Assembly (NCBI RefSeq): GCF_000384655.1
Contig: NZ_ARQI01000122.1
Span: 19,587-83,586, forward strand
Source of the DNA: Brachyspira innocens ATCC 29796
GTDB lineage: Bacteria > Spirochaetota > Brachyspiria > Brachyspirales > Brachyspiraceae
Length of the DNA: 64,000 bases
Reading direction: 5' to 3'
Part shown: in pieces, positions 28,033 through 37,576 of the stretch
Layout: each line of letters opens with the position of its first letter
How positions within the stretch are numbered: position 1 is the stretch's first letter
Notes under the pieces: generated by a model
Seen by the model: the letters and a program-made list of their open reading frames with translations, nothing else
The model's database searches: none
Told to the model about the DNA's origin: nothing
Translations under genes and position numbers: made by a program

Positions 28033-29606
28033 TATTCACTCCCATTTATTTCTTTATTTATTATATTTCTAATTAAATTAATAGATGTCTTATTAAGCAT
28101 ATCATTTATTTTTTTTGTGCTGTATTTATTATTTTTCATAATAATATATTCTTCTTCAGTATTTATACTATTATCAATATTATCATATAATTTATAATCT
28201 TTATAATATGAAGGAAGATTCATTCTATCATCTTCAAAAATATTATAAAATGTATTAAAAGATCCTCTCTCTTTAATAGTAAGCTCTTCAGATTTCAATA
28301 TTTTTCTAAACACTCTTGCAGCATCAGCTGATAAAGGTATTATTATAGGAGAAGTAAAACCAACATTTTCAATATCTTTTTTTACAGTATCAATTATTTC
28401 TTCTATAGTTTCTCCGCTTTCAAAATCGCAGTCATCAATTTTATTTATCAAAAATAATATTTTAGCATTCTTGTTTTTATTATATGCTTCATACACATTA
28501 TTCATCATAGCATAATTATCATTTGTGGTAGGATTATGAGCATTAATTAAATATATAAATAAATCTATTTTACTGTTTTCTAAAAACTGATTTGTTATAT
28601 TCCCATGCTTTTCATTTCTAGAATTATTAGCTCCCGGAGTATCATGAATAACTAATATTCCTTTTTTTGAATGTATATATTTAATATCTGTTTCTAAAAA
28701 TATATGATCCACATCATCATTATTATTCCATTCTTCTATTACTTGTTTTGTTATCTCATTTGAAAATATATAAGACTTATTATCATCTAATGAGCAGCCG
28801 CCAAATATTTTATCTTCCATATTATCATTGTCGCTTATAGAAGTTATTTTAGCAGTACATGCTTCATTTTTTGAAGGTATAAAATCTTTATTTAGAATAG
28901 CATTTATAAAAGTTGATTTTCCTGCACTCATAGTTGCAAATACACCTACATTATAGACTGGAAGCGATATATAGTTAGTTATTATCTTCACATTCTTAAG
29001 CAAATCATCAGACAATTCTATCAAATTTTTATTATTAGAGCTTACTATCAAATTTTCTAATTGAGTTCCTAGTTCTTTAAAATTACATGTGCATAAAATA
29101 TCTTTTAATTTTTCAAATAGTATATTTTCTTCTTTATTTAATTTGAAATAAGTAATAAGTTTATTAATGTCTTCATTTACAATATGATTTTTAATATTTT
29201 TCCTATCATCAATAGCTATAATCAAATACCTTATAAATAATAATTCAAATAAGAAGAATATTCTAAAATTATACTTTTTTATCCCTAAAAACGGAATTAT
29301 ATCAATAAAAAAATTACCAGTTTTTAATTTCTCTTTATAACCATTCAAAATAGTATTTATATCATTATCAATCTGATTATCATTAGGAAAATTATAATCT
29401 TTAAAATTCAAATGATTAGCATAAGAATGAAGAAACAAATATAATGAACTATCCTCTGAAATATCCATATCTTTCAAATAGTATGAAAGTAAATTAATAA
29501 AAGAAAATCTTATATTATCATTAAAATATAATAATTTTAAATTTTTAAGTGATATTCTAAAAAGCATAAGCTTATTATTAAGCATAATTGAATTAATTTT
29601 ATTCAT
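28032..29606 (-). CDS. Divergent dynamin-like GTPase
   Basis: A 524-residue GTPase distantly related to its two neighbours. A helical N-terminal half (1-210) contains several aromatic, hydrophobic stretches. The GTPase domain then has G1 FATMSAGKST (about 223-232), G2 EACTAKI, G3 DTPGANNSR (322-330) and G4 NKID (388-391). It ends about 90 residues after the GTPase core and has no paddle. Domain order is therefore unlike its neighbours, with most extra sequence before the GTPase. This suggests a heteromeric partner rather than a duplicate. Stop and start with the next gene form TAATG. The gap to the upstream dynamin is 85 bases. It is AT-richer than the flanking dynamins, with long Asn and Ile runs. 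Confidence 0.8.
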   Translation of the reverse strand: MNKINSIMLNNKLMLFRISLKNLKLLYFNDNIRFSFINLLSYYLKDMDISEDSSLYLFLHSYANHLNFKDYNFPNDNQIDNDINTILNGYKEKLKTGNFFIDIIPFLGIKKYNFRIFFLFELLFIRYLIIAIDDRKNIKNHIVNEDINKLITYFKLNKEENILFEKLKDILCTCNFKELGTQLENLIVSSNNKNLIELSDDLLKNVKIITNYISLPVYNVGVFATMSAGKSTFINAILNKDFIPSKNEACTAKITSISDNDNMEDKIFGGCSLDDNKSYIFSNEITKQVIEEWNNNDDVDHIFLETDIKYIHSKKGILVIHDTPGANNSRNEKHGNITNQFLENSKIDLFIYLINAHNPTTNDNYAMMNNVYEAYNKNKNAKILFLINKIDDCDFESGETIEEIIDTVKKDIENVGFTSPIIIPLSADAARVFRKILKSEELTIKERGSFNTFYNIFEDDRMNLPSYYKDYKLYDNIDNSINTEEEYIIMKNNKYSTKKINDMLNKTSINLIRNIINKEINGSE

Positions 29607-29691
29607 AACTTACTCTAAAATAAATATTGTATTATAATAACATAAAACATAAATAATACAAGTAGTTTTATATATTTTTACATATAAAAGG

Positions 29692-31302
29692 TTATAATTC
29701 TATTATATTTATAACTTTATCAATAAAATCATCGAGCCAAATTTTATTAATTTTAATTTCTTTTACACGGTTTTCTATACTTTCTGCATTTCTGATAATA
29801 CCTCTAAGGACATTAAGTTTTTCATAAATACCGTCATATTTGTCTACTAGCTTAACCTCATCTGATATTCTTCTATTAAACTTTTTAAGTTTCATCTCAT
29901 TTTCTAGAAGAGCTGCAGCAATATTATTTTCAATGTTCTTCTCTTTGATATAGCCAATAAAAATGTTTACACCTTTTCTTATTTTTTCAGTAATTACATA
30001 CTTTTCTAAATAGTCATTTATAGCAATTTCTACTGCAGGTACACCTGAATGGACTAGTAAAGTATCAAGCTCATCTTCTGCATGTTTTAACATTTCATTT
30101 ATTTTATCATGTCCTCTATTTGAAAGAGATGCATATTTGGAAAGATGAAGTTCATCAAACTCTTCAAATAATGATTTTATAATTTCAAAATCCCCTTCTT
30201 GTTTTATGCTAAGTTTATCATTCTTTTTTTTAAGTTTTGTAATCAAAGCTGTCTGAGCTGATACTAAATATATATTAGGATTTACTATTCCATGACTTTT
30301 TAAATATGAAATAACATCTTCGCGTACTTTCTCTATAGAATCTCCTGCCTCTAAATCGAAAGCATCTATCTTATTTACTACAAATAAAAACCTGTCTTTA
30401 GCCTGTTTGCCTGCCTTTTCCATTGCTCTTAAAACTGAAGATAAAAGTAAATTATCATCATTTGTAGAAAGCTGTGTAGCATTAAGTACATATAATACTA
30501 AAGCATTCGATTCATTTATAACTTTATATGTTTTTTCTTTATGTCTTTCATCTCTTGAGTTATTTGGTCCTGGGGTATCAATTAAAACAACATCAAAATT
30601 ATGAGATGATACAAATGGAATATCTGTTTTTATATCTATATATGATACTTTTTCATTATCATTAAACTCTTTCATATTTTCTACAGTTATATCTGTAACT
30701 TCATTTATTACTACATTTTCTTTATCATCTAAACATATAGCAGAAGCCCCTTCCATACCGTCTACATCTCTAATTCTTACTATTGTAGCAGTACAAGCCT
30801 GATTCTTTGAAGGCATTAATTCTCTGCCCAAAAATGCATTTAAAAGAGTAGATTTTCCGCTGCTCATAGTAGCTACTACAGCAAGTTCAAATTCTTTTCC
30901 TATATCTTCATTGAACTGCTCAATAATTTTTTCTTCTTTTAATTCTTCAAAAGGAGCTGTATCTATCATATAGCTAAATAAATATTTTAATTCCTTTAAT
31001 CTGTCATATACAGAACGCACCTGTTCATGTACTAAAGTTATATTTGTATTATTAACTTTATTAAAATGCTCAACCTCAAGCTGTAAATCTTCATAATCTA
31101 GTATAGTACCTTTAAAAGTTATATTAAAGGTATCATTAATATTTTCATAAAGTATAATAATTAATTTGTCAAGCCAAAACTGAAGTCTTTTTCTGCTGTT
31201 TATATATTCATAAATTTTAGACTCAGTATCAAATTTTTCTCCGTCTTCTTTTACTATAAGCTCTAATGTAAAAGGATTATATTCTATATATATTTCTTTC
31301 AT
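29692..31302 (-). CDS. Paddle-less dynamin-like GTPase paralogue
   Basis: A 536-residue protein, nearly the same as the 798-residue dynamin over its first 475 residues, including G1 VATMSSGKST, G2 QACTATI, G3 DTPGPNNSR and G4 NKID. After the segment AAALLENEMKLKKFN it jumps to a short helical linker and then a terminal block (KIWLDDFIDKVINIIEL) that matches the last residues of the long protein (KLWLEYFINKLNSVIEL). About 260 residues, including the whole membrane hairpin, are absent. The frame is open throughout, so this looks like an internal deletion kept as a functional soluble partner. It is the first gene of the operon, with a promoter at 31344-31371. Confidence 0.85.
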   Translation of the reverse strand: MKEIYIEYNPFTLELIVKEDGEKFDTESKIYEYINSRKRLQFWLDKLIIILYENINDTFNITFKGTILDYEDLQLEVEHFNKVNNTNITLVHEQVRSVYDRLKELKYLFSYMIDTAPFEELKEEKIIEQFNEDIGKEFELAVVATMSSGKSTLLNAFLGRELMPSKNQACTATIVRIRDVDGMEGASAICLDDKENVVINEVTDITVENMKEFNDNEKVSYIDIKTDIPFVSSHNFDVVLIDTPGPNNSRDERHKEKTYKVINESNALVLYVLNATQLSTNDDNLLLSSVLRAMEKAGKQAKDRFLFVVNKIDAFDLEAGDSIEKVREDVISYLKSHGIVNPNIYLVSAQTALITKLKKKNDKLSIKQEGDFEIIKSLFEEFDELHLSKYASLSNRGHDKINEMLKHAEDELDTLLVHSGVPAVEIAINDYLEKYVITEKIRKGVNIFIGYIKEKNIENNIAAALLENEMKLKKFNRRISDEVKLVDKYDGIYEKLNVLRGIIRNAESIENRVKEIKINKIWLDDFIDKVINIIEL

Positions 31303-31343
31303 TATTCATACTCACAATAAAATAGTCAAAATATAGTTCAAAT

Positions 31344-31371
31344 ATTATACAATATATACATAAAAAATCAA
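31344..31371 (-). promoter_or_regulatory. Promoter of the accessory operon
   Basis: On the minus strand, TTGATT (31366-31371), a 16-base spacer and a perfect TATAAT (31344-31349), about 40 bases ahead of the first dynamin gene and just inside the right-hand terminator copy. Confidence 0.65.
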
Positions 31372-31388
31372 ATAAAAACACTAAAAAC

Positions 31389-31426
31389 AAAAAATCCGTA
31401 AGAGTAATTATTACTCCTACGGATTT
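31389..31426 (-). terminator. Terminator of the V-type ATPase operon
   Basis: A 35-base palindrome with one mismatched pair and a single central T, followed on the minus strand by six T residues. It lies 29 bases after the atpK stop. The same sequence, with one change, ends the accessory operon at 21019-21056. Confidence 0.88.
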
Positions 31427-31454
31427 CTATTTATTCACTTTTATTATTACTTAA

Positions 31455-31943
<489 letters not shown>

Positions 31944-31998
31944 TTAATGAAATATAATTTTTATATTAATTTTTATTTATAAAAAACTTAAAACTAAA

Positions 31999-33867
31999 TT
32001 AAGCCGCTTTTTTAAGAGGCTTATACTCTTTACCGCCGCCTTCAAAACCAACGTTATTGTAGAACTCTACAAATGTTAATCTCAAAGGGTGTACCAAAGC
32101 ACCAAGTATGTTTAGTAAGAATATAGCAATATGACCTACTACAAGGAATACTACCATTATTACAACACCAACACCAGGTATAGCTTTGAAACTCATACCT
32201 ATTTGGTTTATTACCAATGCTAATATAGAACCAGAAGCACCTAAAGCAAACAAACGTATGTATGAAAGTGTATCACCCATTATACCAGTAGCAGCGAAGT
32301 ACACACCAAGTATAGAGTTTAATACATCTGGTTTTTTACCAACATTAGAAAGTATTACTAAGAATACCAAACCAACAACTATTAAAGCATAATATATAGT
32401 GCTGAATTGTTTAATAACTTCCATTTTCTGCATATCGCCCAAGAACCATAAAACAAGTCCTGGTATAAATAGAAGCTTACCAACAGCAGCAAATATATCG
32501 CCTATAGAGCTGGTTTTAATTCTGTCTACAACACCAACAACCAAAGCAAAACATATATGAAGTACGCCTATAAGCAATGCAGTATTAAATGGAGTTAAGA
32601 ACCAATTTTCTTTAGTATCAGTAATAATCAAATATTTACTTAAAGCAGCAAATAAAGGTATTTGAGTGTTGGAAGGTATGCTGACACCGAATACGCTTCC
32701 TCCATTAATGATACCCATAATAGTAGTACATATACCCAATGTTAGGGCAAGTATACCTACTCCTCTTAAACTTCCCTTTAATACAGTGAATAAGCCTATC
32801 AAAGCAACTATAGTTAATACTACACCATAACCAGAATCGCCGAAACAATAAGCAAAGAATAACGGATAGAAAACAGCTATCATAGGAGTTAAATCTATCT
32901 CGAAATAATTCGGCAATTGGAATAATTTAGTAATAAGCTCATAAGCACCTGAATATTTATTGTTTTTAAGTTCAACAGGTACTTTATCATCTTTACTAGG
33001 GTCTTCCAATATATAAGCTATATTTTTAGCATCTAATAAAGATTTTACTTCACTTTCTTTATCTTTAGGTACATAAGCTTCTACATAAAGTATTTTGCCT
33101 TCAGTACCTTCGCTAGCCACAAAACTTTCTTTAGCCTCTTCAAAGTGATTAGATATATTAAGAGTGTCTATCTCTTTATTAATAGCTTCTATATATACTT
33201 GATTTTTAATAATCTCTGTTTCATTATTTTCGATTTCTTTATCAAGTTCAGCTATTCTTGCATTTATATCATTATAAGATTTAGAAGGCATATTGATAAT
33301 ATCAAAAGGAAGTGTTTCTTCAGTACCTTCTTTTTTGAAAGCAACAAAATAAACTTTTCCAGCCTCTTCTTTGATAGTGCAAGTAAATATATCTTTAAGC
33401 TCTGAGAAGTTATAATCATTATATTCTTTAGCATTAGCACTATAGAATAAAGTATTATATCCAGTTTTTTCTTTTAAGTCATTCAATTTGTCAAAGCTAA
33501 AATTACCGAAAGGAGCCACTACTGATAATTCTTTTTTAAGCGTATCTCTTTCAGTTTTTAATTTATCAGAAGCCTGAGAAGTATTAATAACATTTTCTAT
33601 TACTTCAGATGCTTTTTTAGAAGTATTTTCAGCTTTAACATTAGAAACATCTTTTTTAGCTTTTTTAGCATCAGACAAAGCATTATTAATAATAGCTTTA
33701 GCCCTTGAAGCATCATGTTTTTTAGCAGCGATATTATCTATCTCTTCACTAGAAACACCGTTTGCAATTTCTATATGCACAAGCCCAAGAGATGCTAAAT
33801 CATTTAAAGTTTTTTCCTTATCCTCATGAAAGACAAAGAGAGAGAGTTTCTTCATTTTTCTAATCAT
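31999..33867 (-). CDS. atpI: V-type ATP synthase subunit I (stator)
   Basis: A 622-residue membrane stator, the homologue of eukaryotic subunit a. The N-terminal 310 residues are cytoplasmic and contain coiled coils (AKKDVSNVKAENTSKKASEV and ELDKEIENNETEIIKNQVYI). The C-terminal half carries seven or eight transmembrane helices, beginning near TPMIAVFYPLFFAYCFGDSGYG. The conserved Arg that faces the rotor is probably in SYIRLFALG near residue 540. It opens the half-channels for the ion. The start overlaps the end of atpD by four bases, so the pair is translationally coupled. Confidence 0.94.
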   Translation of the reverse strand: MIRKMKKLSLFVFHEDKEKTLNDLASLGLVHIEIANGVSSEEIDNIAAKKHDASRAKAIINNALSDAKKAKKDVSNVKAENTSKKASEVIENVINTSQASDKLKTERDTLKKELSVVAPFGNFSFDKLNDLKEKTGYNTLFYSANAKEYNDYNFSELKDIFTCTIKEEAGKVYFVAFKKEGTEETLPFDIINMPSKSYNDINARIAELDKEIENNETEIIKNQVYIEAINKEIDTLNISNHFEEAKESFVASEGTEGKILYVEAYVPKDKESEVKSLLDAKNIAYILEDPSKDDKVPVELKNNKYSGAYELITKLFQLPNYFEIDLTPMIAVFYPLFFAYCFGDSGYGVVLTIVALIGLFTVLKGSLRGVGILALTLGICTTIMGIINGGSVFGVSIPSNTQIPLFAALSKYLIITDTKENWFLTPFNTALLIGVLHICFALVVGVVDRIKTSSIGDIFAAVGKLLFIPGLVLWFLGDMQKMEVIKQFSTIYYALIVVGLVFLVILSNVGKKPDVLNSILGVYFAATGIMGDTLSYIRLFALGASGSILALVINQIGMSFKAIPGVGVVIMVVFLVVGHIAIFLLNILGALVHPLRLTFVEFYNNVGFEGGGKEYKPLKKAA

Positions 33868-34463
33868 AAAGACGCCTCCTTAGCTCTGTTTCTTTCTTTA
33901 ACTATTTTTTGAGAAGACTTACTTAAATTGTCTTCGTCTTCCATATACCTTTTAATCTTGATTATAGCAGTTTTATATTCTGGGATTTGAACTTTCTCAT
34001 AGAGGTTAACTTTCTGAGTAGTTTTTTTCCTAGCATAAGCCAAAGCATTAAGTCTAGCCTCAGTCATTTCAATTTTTACCTGAATAGTCATAAGGCGTTC
34101 AAACATGCTGATAGCAAGTCTAATCCAAGAAGGCATATTAAAAAGGCTGACATTTTCAATAGCGAAGTCTATATCAGATAGTATAGAAACTTTAACACCT
34201 GCAATGTTTTTTAATTCTGAATTGATTTTTTTGATTTTTACTATTTCTGGGAAATCAGTCCAAAATCCATTGTAGTTTTGATTTTCTTTAACTAATTTTT
34301 GATATTCTTCTTTAAGTAATTCAATCTCAGCGGTAATCTTTCTCACCTCAAGACGTAAAGCTGCCTCTTTACTTTTCAAAGTAGGAAGAGCTTTCTCACG
34401 AATAGTAAGCTGGCGTCTTAGGTTTTGAAGAGCCGTTTTATTGTATTGAAACTTTAATGCCAT
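33864..34463 (-). CDS. atpD: V-type ATP synthase subunit D (central shaft)
   Basis: A 199-residue, almost wholly helical subunit that forms the long coiled-coil of the central stalk and turns inside the A3B3 head. The N-terminal pattern NKTALQNLRRQLTIREKALP and LKSKEAALRLEVRK, and the C-terminal ARKKTTQKVNLYEKVQIPEY, fit the D-family signature. It lies 21 bases after atpB and overlaps atpI by four bases. Length is normal. Confidence 0.93.
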   Translation of the reverse strand: MALKFQYNKTALQNLRRQLTIREKALPTLKSKEAALRLEVRKITAEIELLKEEYQKLVKENQNYNGFWTDFPEIVKIKKINSELKNIAGVKVSILSDIDFAIENVSLFNMPSWIRLAISMFERLMTIQVKIEMTEARLNALAYARKKTTQKVNLYEKVQIPEYKTAIIKIKRYMEDEDNLSKSSQKIVKERNRAKEASL

Positions 34464-34484
34464 ATTTTTACCTACTTTTTTAAA

Positions 34485-35807
34485 TTAGTTTGACCATTTG
34501 CCGTATTTTTCTACCAATGATTCTTTTACACCCACTTCTGCTTTACTGAAATACTTACCCATCAATTCCCAGCCTGTTTCCAACATCTCATCAATTTTTA
34601 TGTTAATATCTATAGCAAGTAATCTTTCAGAATATTCAGCAGCATATTTCAAACATCTTTCATCGTATTCTGTCAAGTCGAAACCGTTTTCTTTTTTCAT
34701 TTTAGCATTAGCAGCATCTGAATAAAGACGAACCAAAGTGTTCATTACAGCAGGGTGATCTTCTCTAGTTTTTTTACCTATAACCAACTGTTTCAAACGT
34801 GAAAGACTTCTGAATGGGTCGATGATTGTTTTACCTATATCAGAGTCACGTCTTAAATAAAGCTGACCTTCAGTGATGTAACCAGTGTTATCTGGTACAG
34901 CGTGAGTAATATCACCTTCGTTAAGAGTAGTAACAGCAATAATAGTGATAGAACCTCCGTCTGGGAACTGAGCTGCTTTTTCGTATATTTTAGCAAGGTC
35001 AGAATATAGTGAACCCGGCATAGAGTCTTTAGAAGGAATTTGATCCATTTTGTTTGATACTATAGCCAAAGCATCGGCATAAAGAGTCATGTCTGTAAGA
35101 AGAACAAGCACTTTCTCTTTTTTCTCAACTGCGAAATATTCAGCAGCTGTACAAGCCATATCTGGAATCAAAAGTCTTTCTACTGGAGGGTCATCAGTAG
35201 TATTGATGAAACATATAATTTTATCCAAAGCACCAGCTTCAGTAAATGTATTTTTAAATGATAAGTAGTCATCGTTAGAAAGTCCCATACCGCCAAGTAT
35301 GATTTTATCAGCTTCAGCTCTTAATGCTACCTGAGCAAGAACTGCGTTGTAAGGCTGGTCTGGGTCTGCGAAGAACGGTATTTTCTGTCCAGTAACAAGA
35401 GTATTGTTAAGGTCAATACCAGCAATACCAGTAGCAATAAGTTCAGAAGGCTGTTTTCTTCTTACAGGGTTTACAGAAGGACCTCCGATTTCTACCTCTT
35501 TACCTTCAACTTCAGCACCGCCGTCAATAGGCTCACCGTAAGCATTAAAGAATCTTCCAGCAAGAAGCTCGCTTACTTTAAGTCTAGGAGGTCTGCCTAA
35601 GAATACTACTTCAGCGTTAGTAGGTATACCTTCAGTACCTTGGAAAACCTGAAGTGTAACAATATCTCCAATCATTTTTACAACCTGAGCAGGTCTTCCT
35701 GCTACAAGAGCCATTTCATCGTTACCGACATTTTCTGCTCTTAAAGATACAGTTGCTTTAGTAATCTGTACTAATTTTGTATATACTTTTTGAAATGCTT
35801 TAGGCAT
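34485..35807 (-). CDS. atpB: V-type ATP synthase subunit B
   Basis: A 440-residue non-catalytic head subunit. The N-terminal beta barrel contains TKATVSLRAENVGNDEM. The central nucleotide-binding fold lacks a true P-loop, as expected for B, and keeps signature blocks such as ATGIAGIDLNNTLVTGQKIP and SMPGSLYSDLAKIYEKA. The PxxSLSRL-like block is FRSLSRLKQLVIG. It alternates with subunit A in the hexameric head. It overlaps atpA by eight bases. Confidence 0.96.
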   Translation of the reverse strand: MPKAFQKVYTKLVQITKATVSLRAENVGNDEMALVAGRPAQVVKMIGDIVTLQVFQGTEGIPTNAEVVFLGRPPRLKVSELLAGRFFNAYGEPIDGGAEVEGKEVEIGGPSVNPVRRKQPSELIATGIAGIDLNNTLVTGQKIPFFADPDQPYNAVLAQVALRAEADKIILGGMGLSNDDYLSFKNTFTEAGALDKIICFINTTDDPPVERLLIPDMACTAAEYFAVEKKEKVLVLLTDMTLYADALAIVSNKMDQIPSKDSMPGSLYSDLAKIYEKAAQFPDGGSITIIAVTTLNEGDITHAVPDNTGYITEGQLYLRRDSDIGKTIIDPFRSLSRLKQLVIGKKTREDHPAVMNTLVRLYSDAANAKMKKENGFDLTEYDERCLKYAAEYSERLLAIDINIKIDEMLETGWELMGKYFSKAEVGVKESLVEKYGKWSN

Positions 35808-37563
35808 GTGTTATACTCCTTTCAGCAAATATTGATTCCATCTCAGCTGTGTATTTTTTGTGATCATCAGACTGATATACAGAATAGTTCATCTGTTTGA
35901 ATGCGTTGATAAGTCTTTTGAAATAAGTACCTACTTCGCTGTAATCATCAAATCTGTAATCAGCTTCTACAACTTTCATAACTTGATTTAATAATTCTTT
36001 TTGTCTTTCTATAGGACAGTTTTTATCTACTTTATCGAAAGCATCTTGCTGTAAGATAACGAAGTCTATAAGCTCAGCTTTCCATAAACGCTGATGGTAT
36101 TCAAGAGGTACTGCGTCATCACCAAGAATGCTTATTTGGTCATTAGCTTCCTGTCCTCTTCTGGCAATATCTTTAGCTTTAATAACTTTTTCTGACCAGC
36201 CTTTTTCTATATTAGTATCAGAGAATTCTATGAACTCTGGATATTCAATATATTTAGAATAAGAATCTAATGGGTCAACAGCAGGATATCTTTTACTGTC
36301 GGCACGTTTTTGTGATAAAGCGTAGAAACATCTAGCTGCTTTACGAGTAGATTCAGTTACTGGCTCTTTCAAGTTACCACCTGCAGGAGATACTGTACCT
36401 ATGAATGTAATAGAACCTGTTTCTCCGTTATTTAAGTATACGAAACCTGATCTAGCATAGAAACTAGAAATAATAGCAGGCAAGTCAATAGGGAACGCGT
36501 CCGGACCAGGTAATTCCTCAAGACGGTTAGACATCTCTCTTAAAGCCTGAGCCCAACGAGAAGTAGAGTCAGCAAGAAGAAGAACTTTAAGTCCCATTGA
36601 TCTGTAATATTCAGCAATAGTCATACCTACATAAACTGAAGCTTCACGGGCAGCTACTGGCATGTTTGAAGTGTTACAGATGATAGTAGTTCTTTCCATC
36701 AAACTTCTTCCAGTTCTTGGGTCTATAAGTTCTGGGAACTCAGTAAATATTTCTACTACCTCATTAGCCCTTTCACCACATGCTGTCATTATAATCAAGT
36801 CAGCATTTGCATTAGTAGCCAAAGCGTGCTGTAATACTGTTTTACCTGCTCCGAATGGTCCAGGGATAAATCCAGTACCGCCTTCAGTTATAGGGTTGAA
36901 TGTATCTATAGTTCTAACACCAGTTTCCAACAATTTAAATGGTCTTGGTTTTTCTTTATAAGCTTTAATAGTAAGTTTTACAGGCCAAGTTTGTATCATA
37001 GTTACATTAACTTTTTCACCGTTAGAAGTTTTGATAACAGCTAATGTGTCTTGTAAATGATAAGTACCAGCTGATGCTACGCTTTCAACAACGCCTTTTC
37101 CTTGAAACTTGAAAGGAACCATTATTTTATGGTCGATCCAACCTTCTTTTACAGCACCTATCCAGTCGCCTGCAGCTACTTCATCTCCAGCTTTAGCTAT
37201 TGGAGTAAAGTTGTAAGTTGATTCTTTGTCTTCAGAAAGATTGTTATATTTACCTCTTTCCAAGAATACACCTTGTAATTTATCAAGGTCATTTTGAAGT
37301 CCGTCAAAGTTTTTACCTAGAAGTCCAGGTCCTAATTCAATTTCCAACATTGAACCAGTAAACTCTACGGCATCACCTAATTTTACACCCCTAGTAGATT
37401 CAAATACCTGAGCACTAGCACTAGTACCAGATATTTTAATTACCTCAGCCATAAGTTTCGCATTACCGCAAGATACATAACATATCTCGTTTTGTGAAAC
37501 AGGACCGTCTACCTCTATTGAAATTAGGTTTGATATAATAGCAGTTACATTACCTTTAGTCAT
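35800..37563 (-). CDS. atpA: V-type ATP synthase subunit A (catalytic)
   Basis: A 587-residue catalytic subunit. The P-loop is GPFGAGKTVLQHALA near residue 239. The A-type non-homologous insert lies before it (residues 110-190). Walker B is LKVLLLADSTSRWAQALREM, and the PAYL-type segment is GPDAFPIDLPAIISSFYARS. It hydrolyses or makes ATP at the interface with B. A 13-base gap separates it from the DUF2764 gene. Codon use in this operon is more C-rich than nearby genes, which fits strong expression. Confidence 0.97.
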   Translation of the reverse strand: MTKGNVTAIISNLISIEVDGPVSQNEICYVSCGNAKLMAEVIKISGTSASAQVFESTRGVKLGDAVEFTGSMLEIELGPGLLGKNFDGLQNDLDKLQGVFLERGKYNNLSEDKESTYNFTPIAKAGDEVAAGDWIGAVKEGWIDHKIMVPFKFQGKGVVESVASAGTYHLQDTLAVIKTSNGEKVNVTMIQTWPVKLTIKAYKEKPRPFKLLETGVRTIDTFNPITEGGTGFIPGPFGAGKTVLQHALATNANADLIIMTACGERANEVVEIFTEFPELIDPRTGRSLMERTTIICNTSNMPVAAREASVYVGMTIAEYYRSMGLKVLLLADSTSRWAQALREMSNRLEELPGPDAFPIDLPAIISSFYARSGFVYLNNGETGSITFIGTVSPAGGNLKEPVTESTRKAARCFYALSQKRADSKRYPAVDPLDSYSKYIEYPEFIEFSDTNIEKGWSEKVIKAKDIARRGQEANDQISILGDDAVPLEYHQRLWKAELIDFVILQQDAFDKVDKNCPIERQKELLNQVMKVVEADYRFDDYSEVGTYFKRLINAFKQMNYSVYQSDDHKKYTAEMESIFAERSITHA

Positions 37564-37576
37564 TTCTATCTCCTAA

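Noticed and set aside
29692..31302. The short dynamin as a decaying pseudogene of the long one
   Set aside because: The frame is open to the end, the C-terminal block is kept, the GTPase motifs are intact and it has its own promoter.
21018..31426. A prophage or integrative element with its own integrase
   Set aside because: No integrase, transposase or phage structural gene lies between the repeats.
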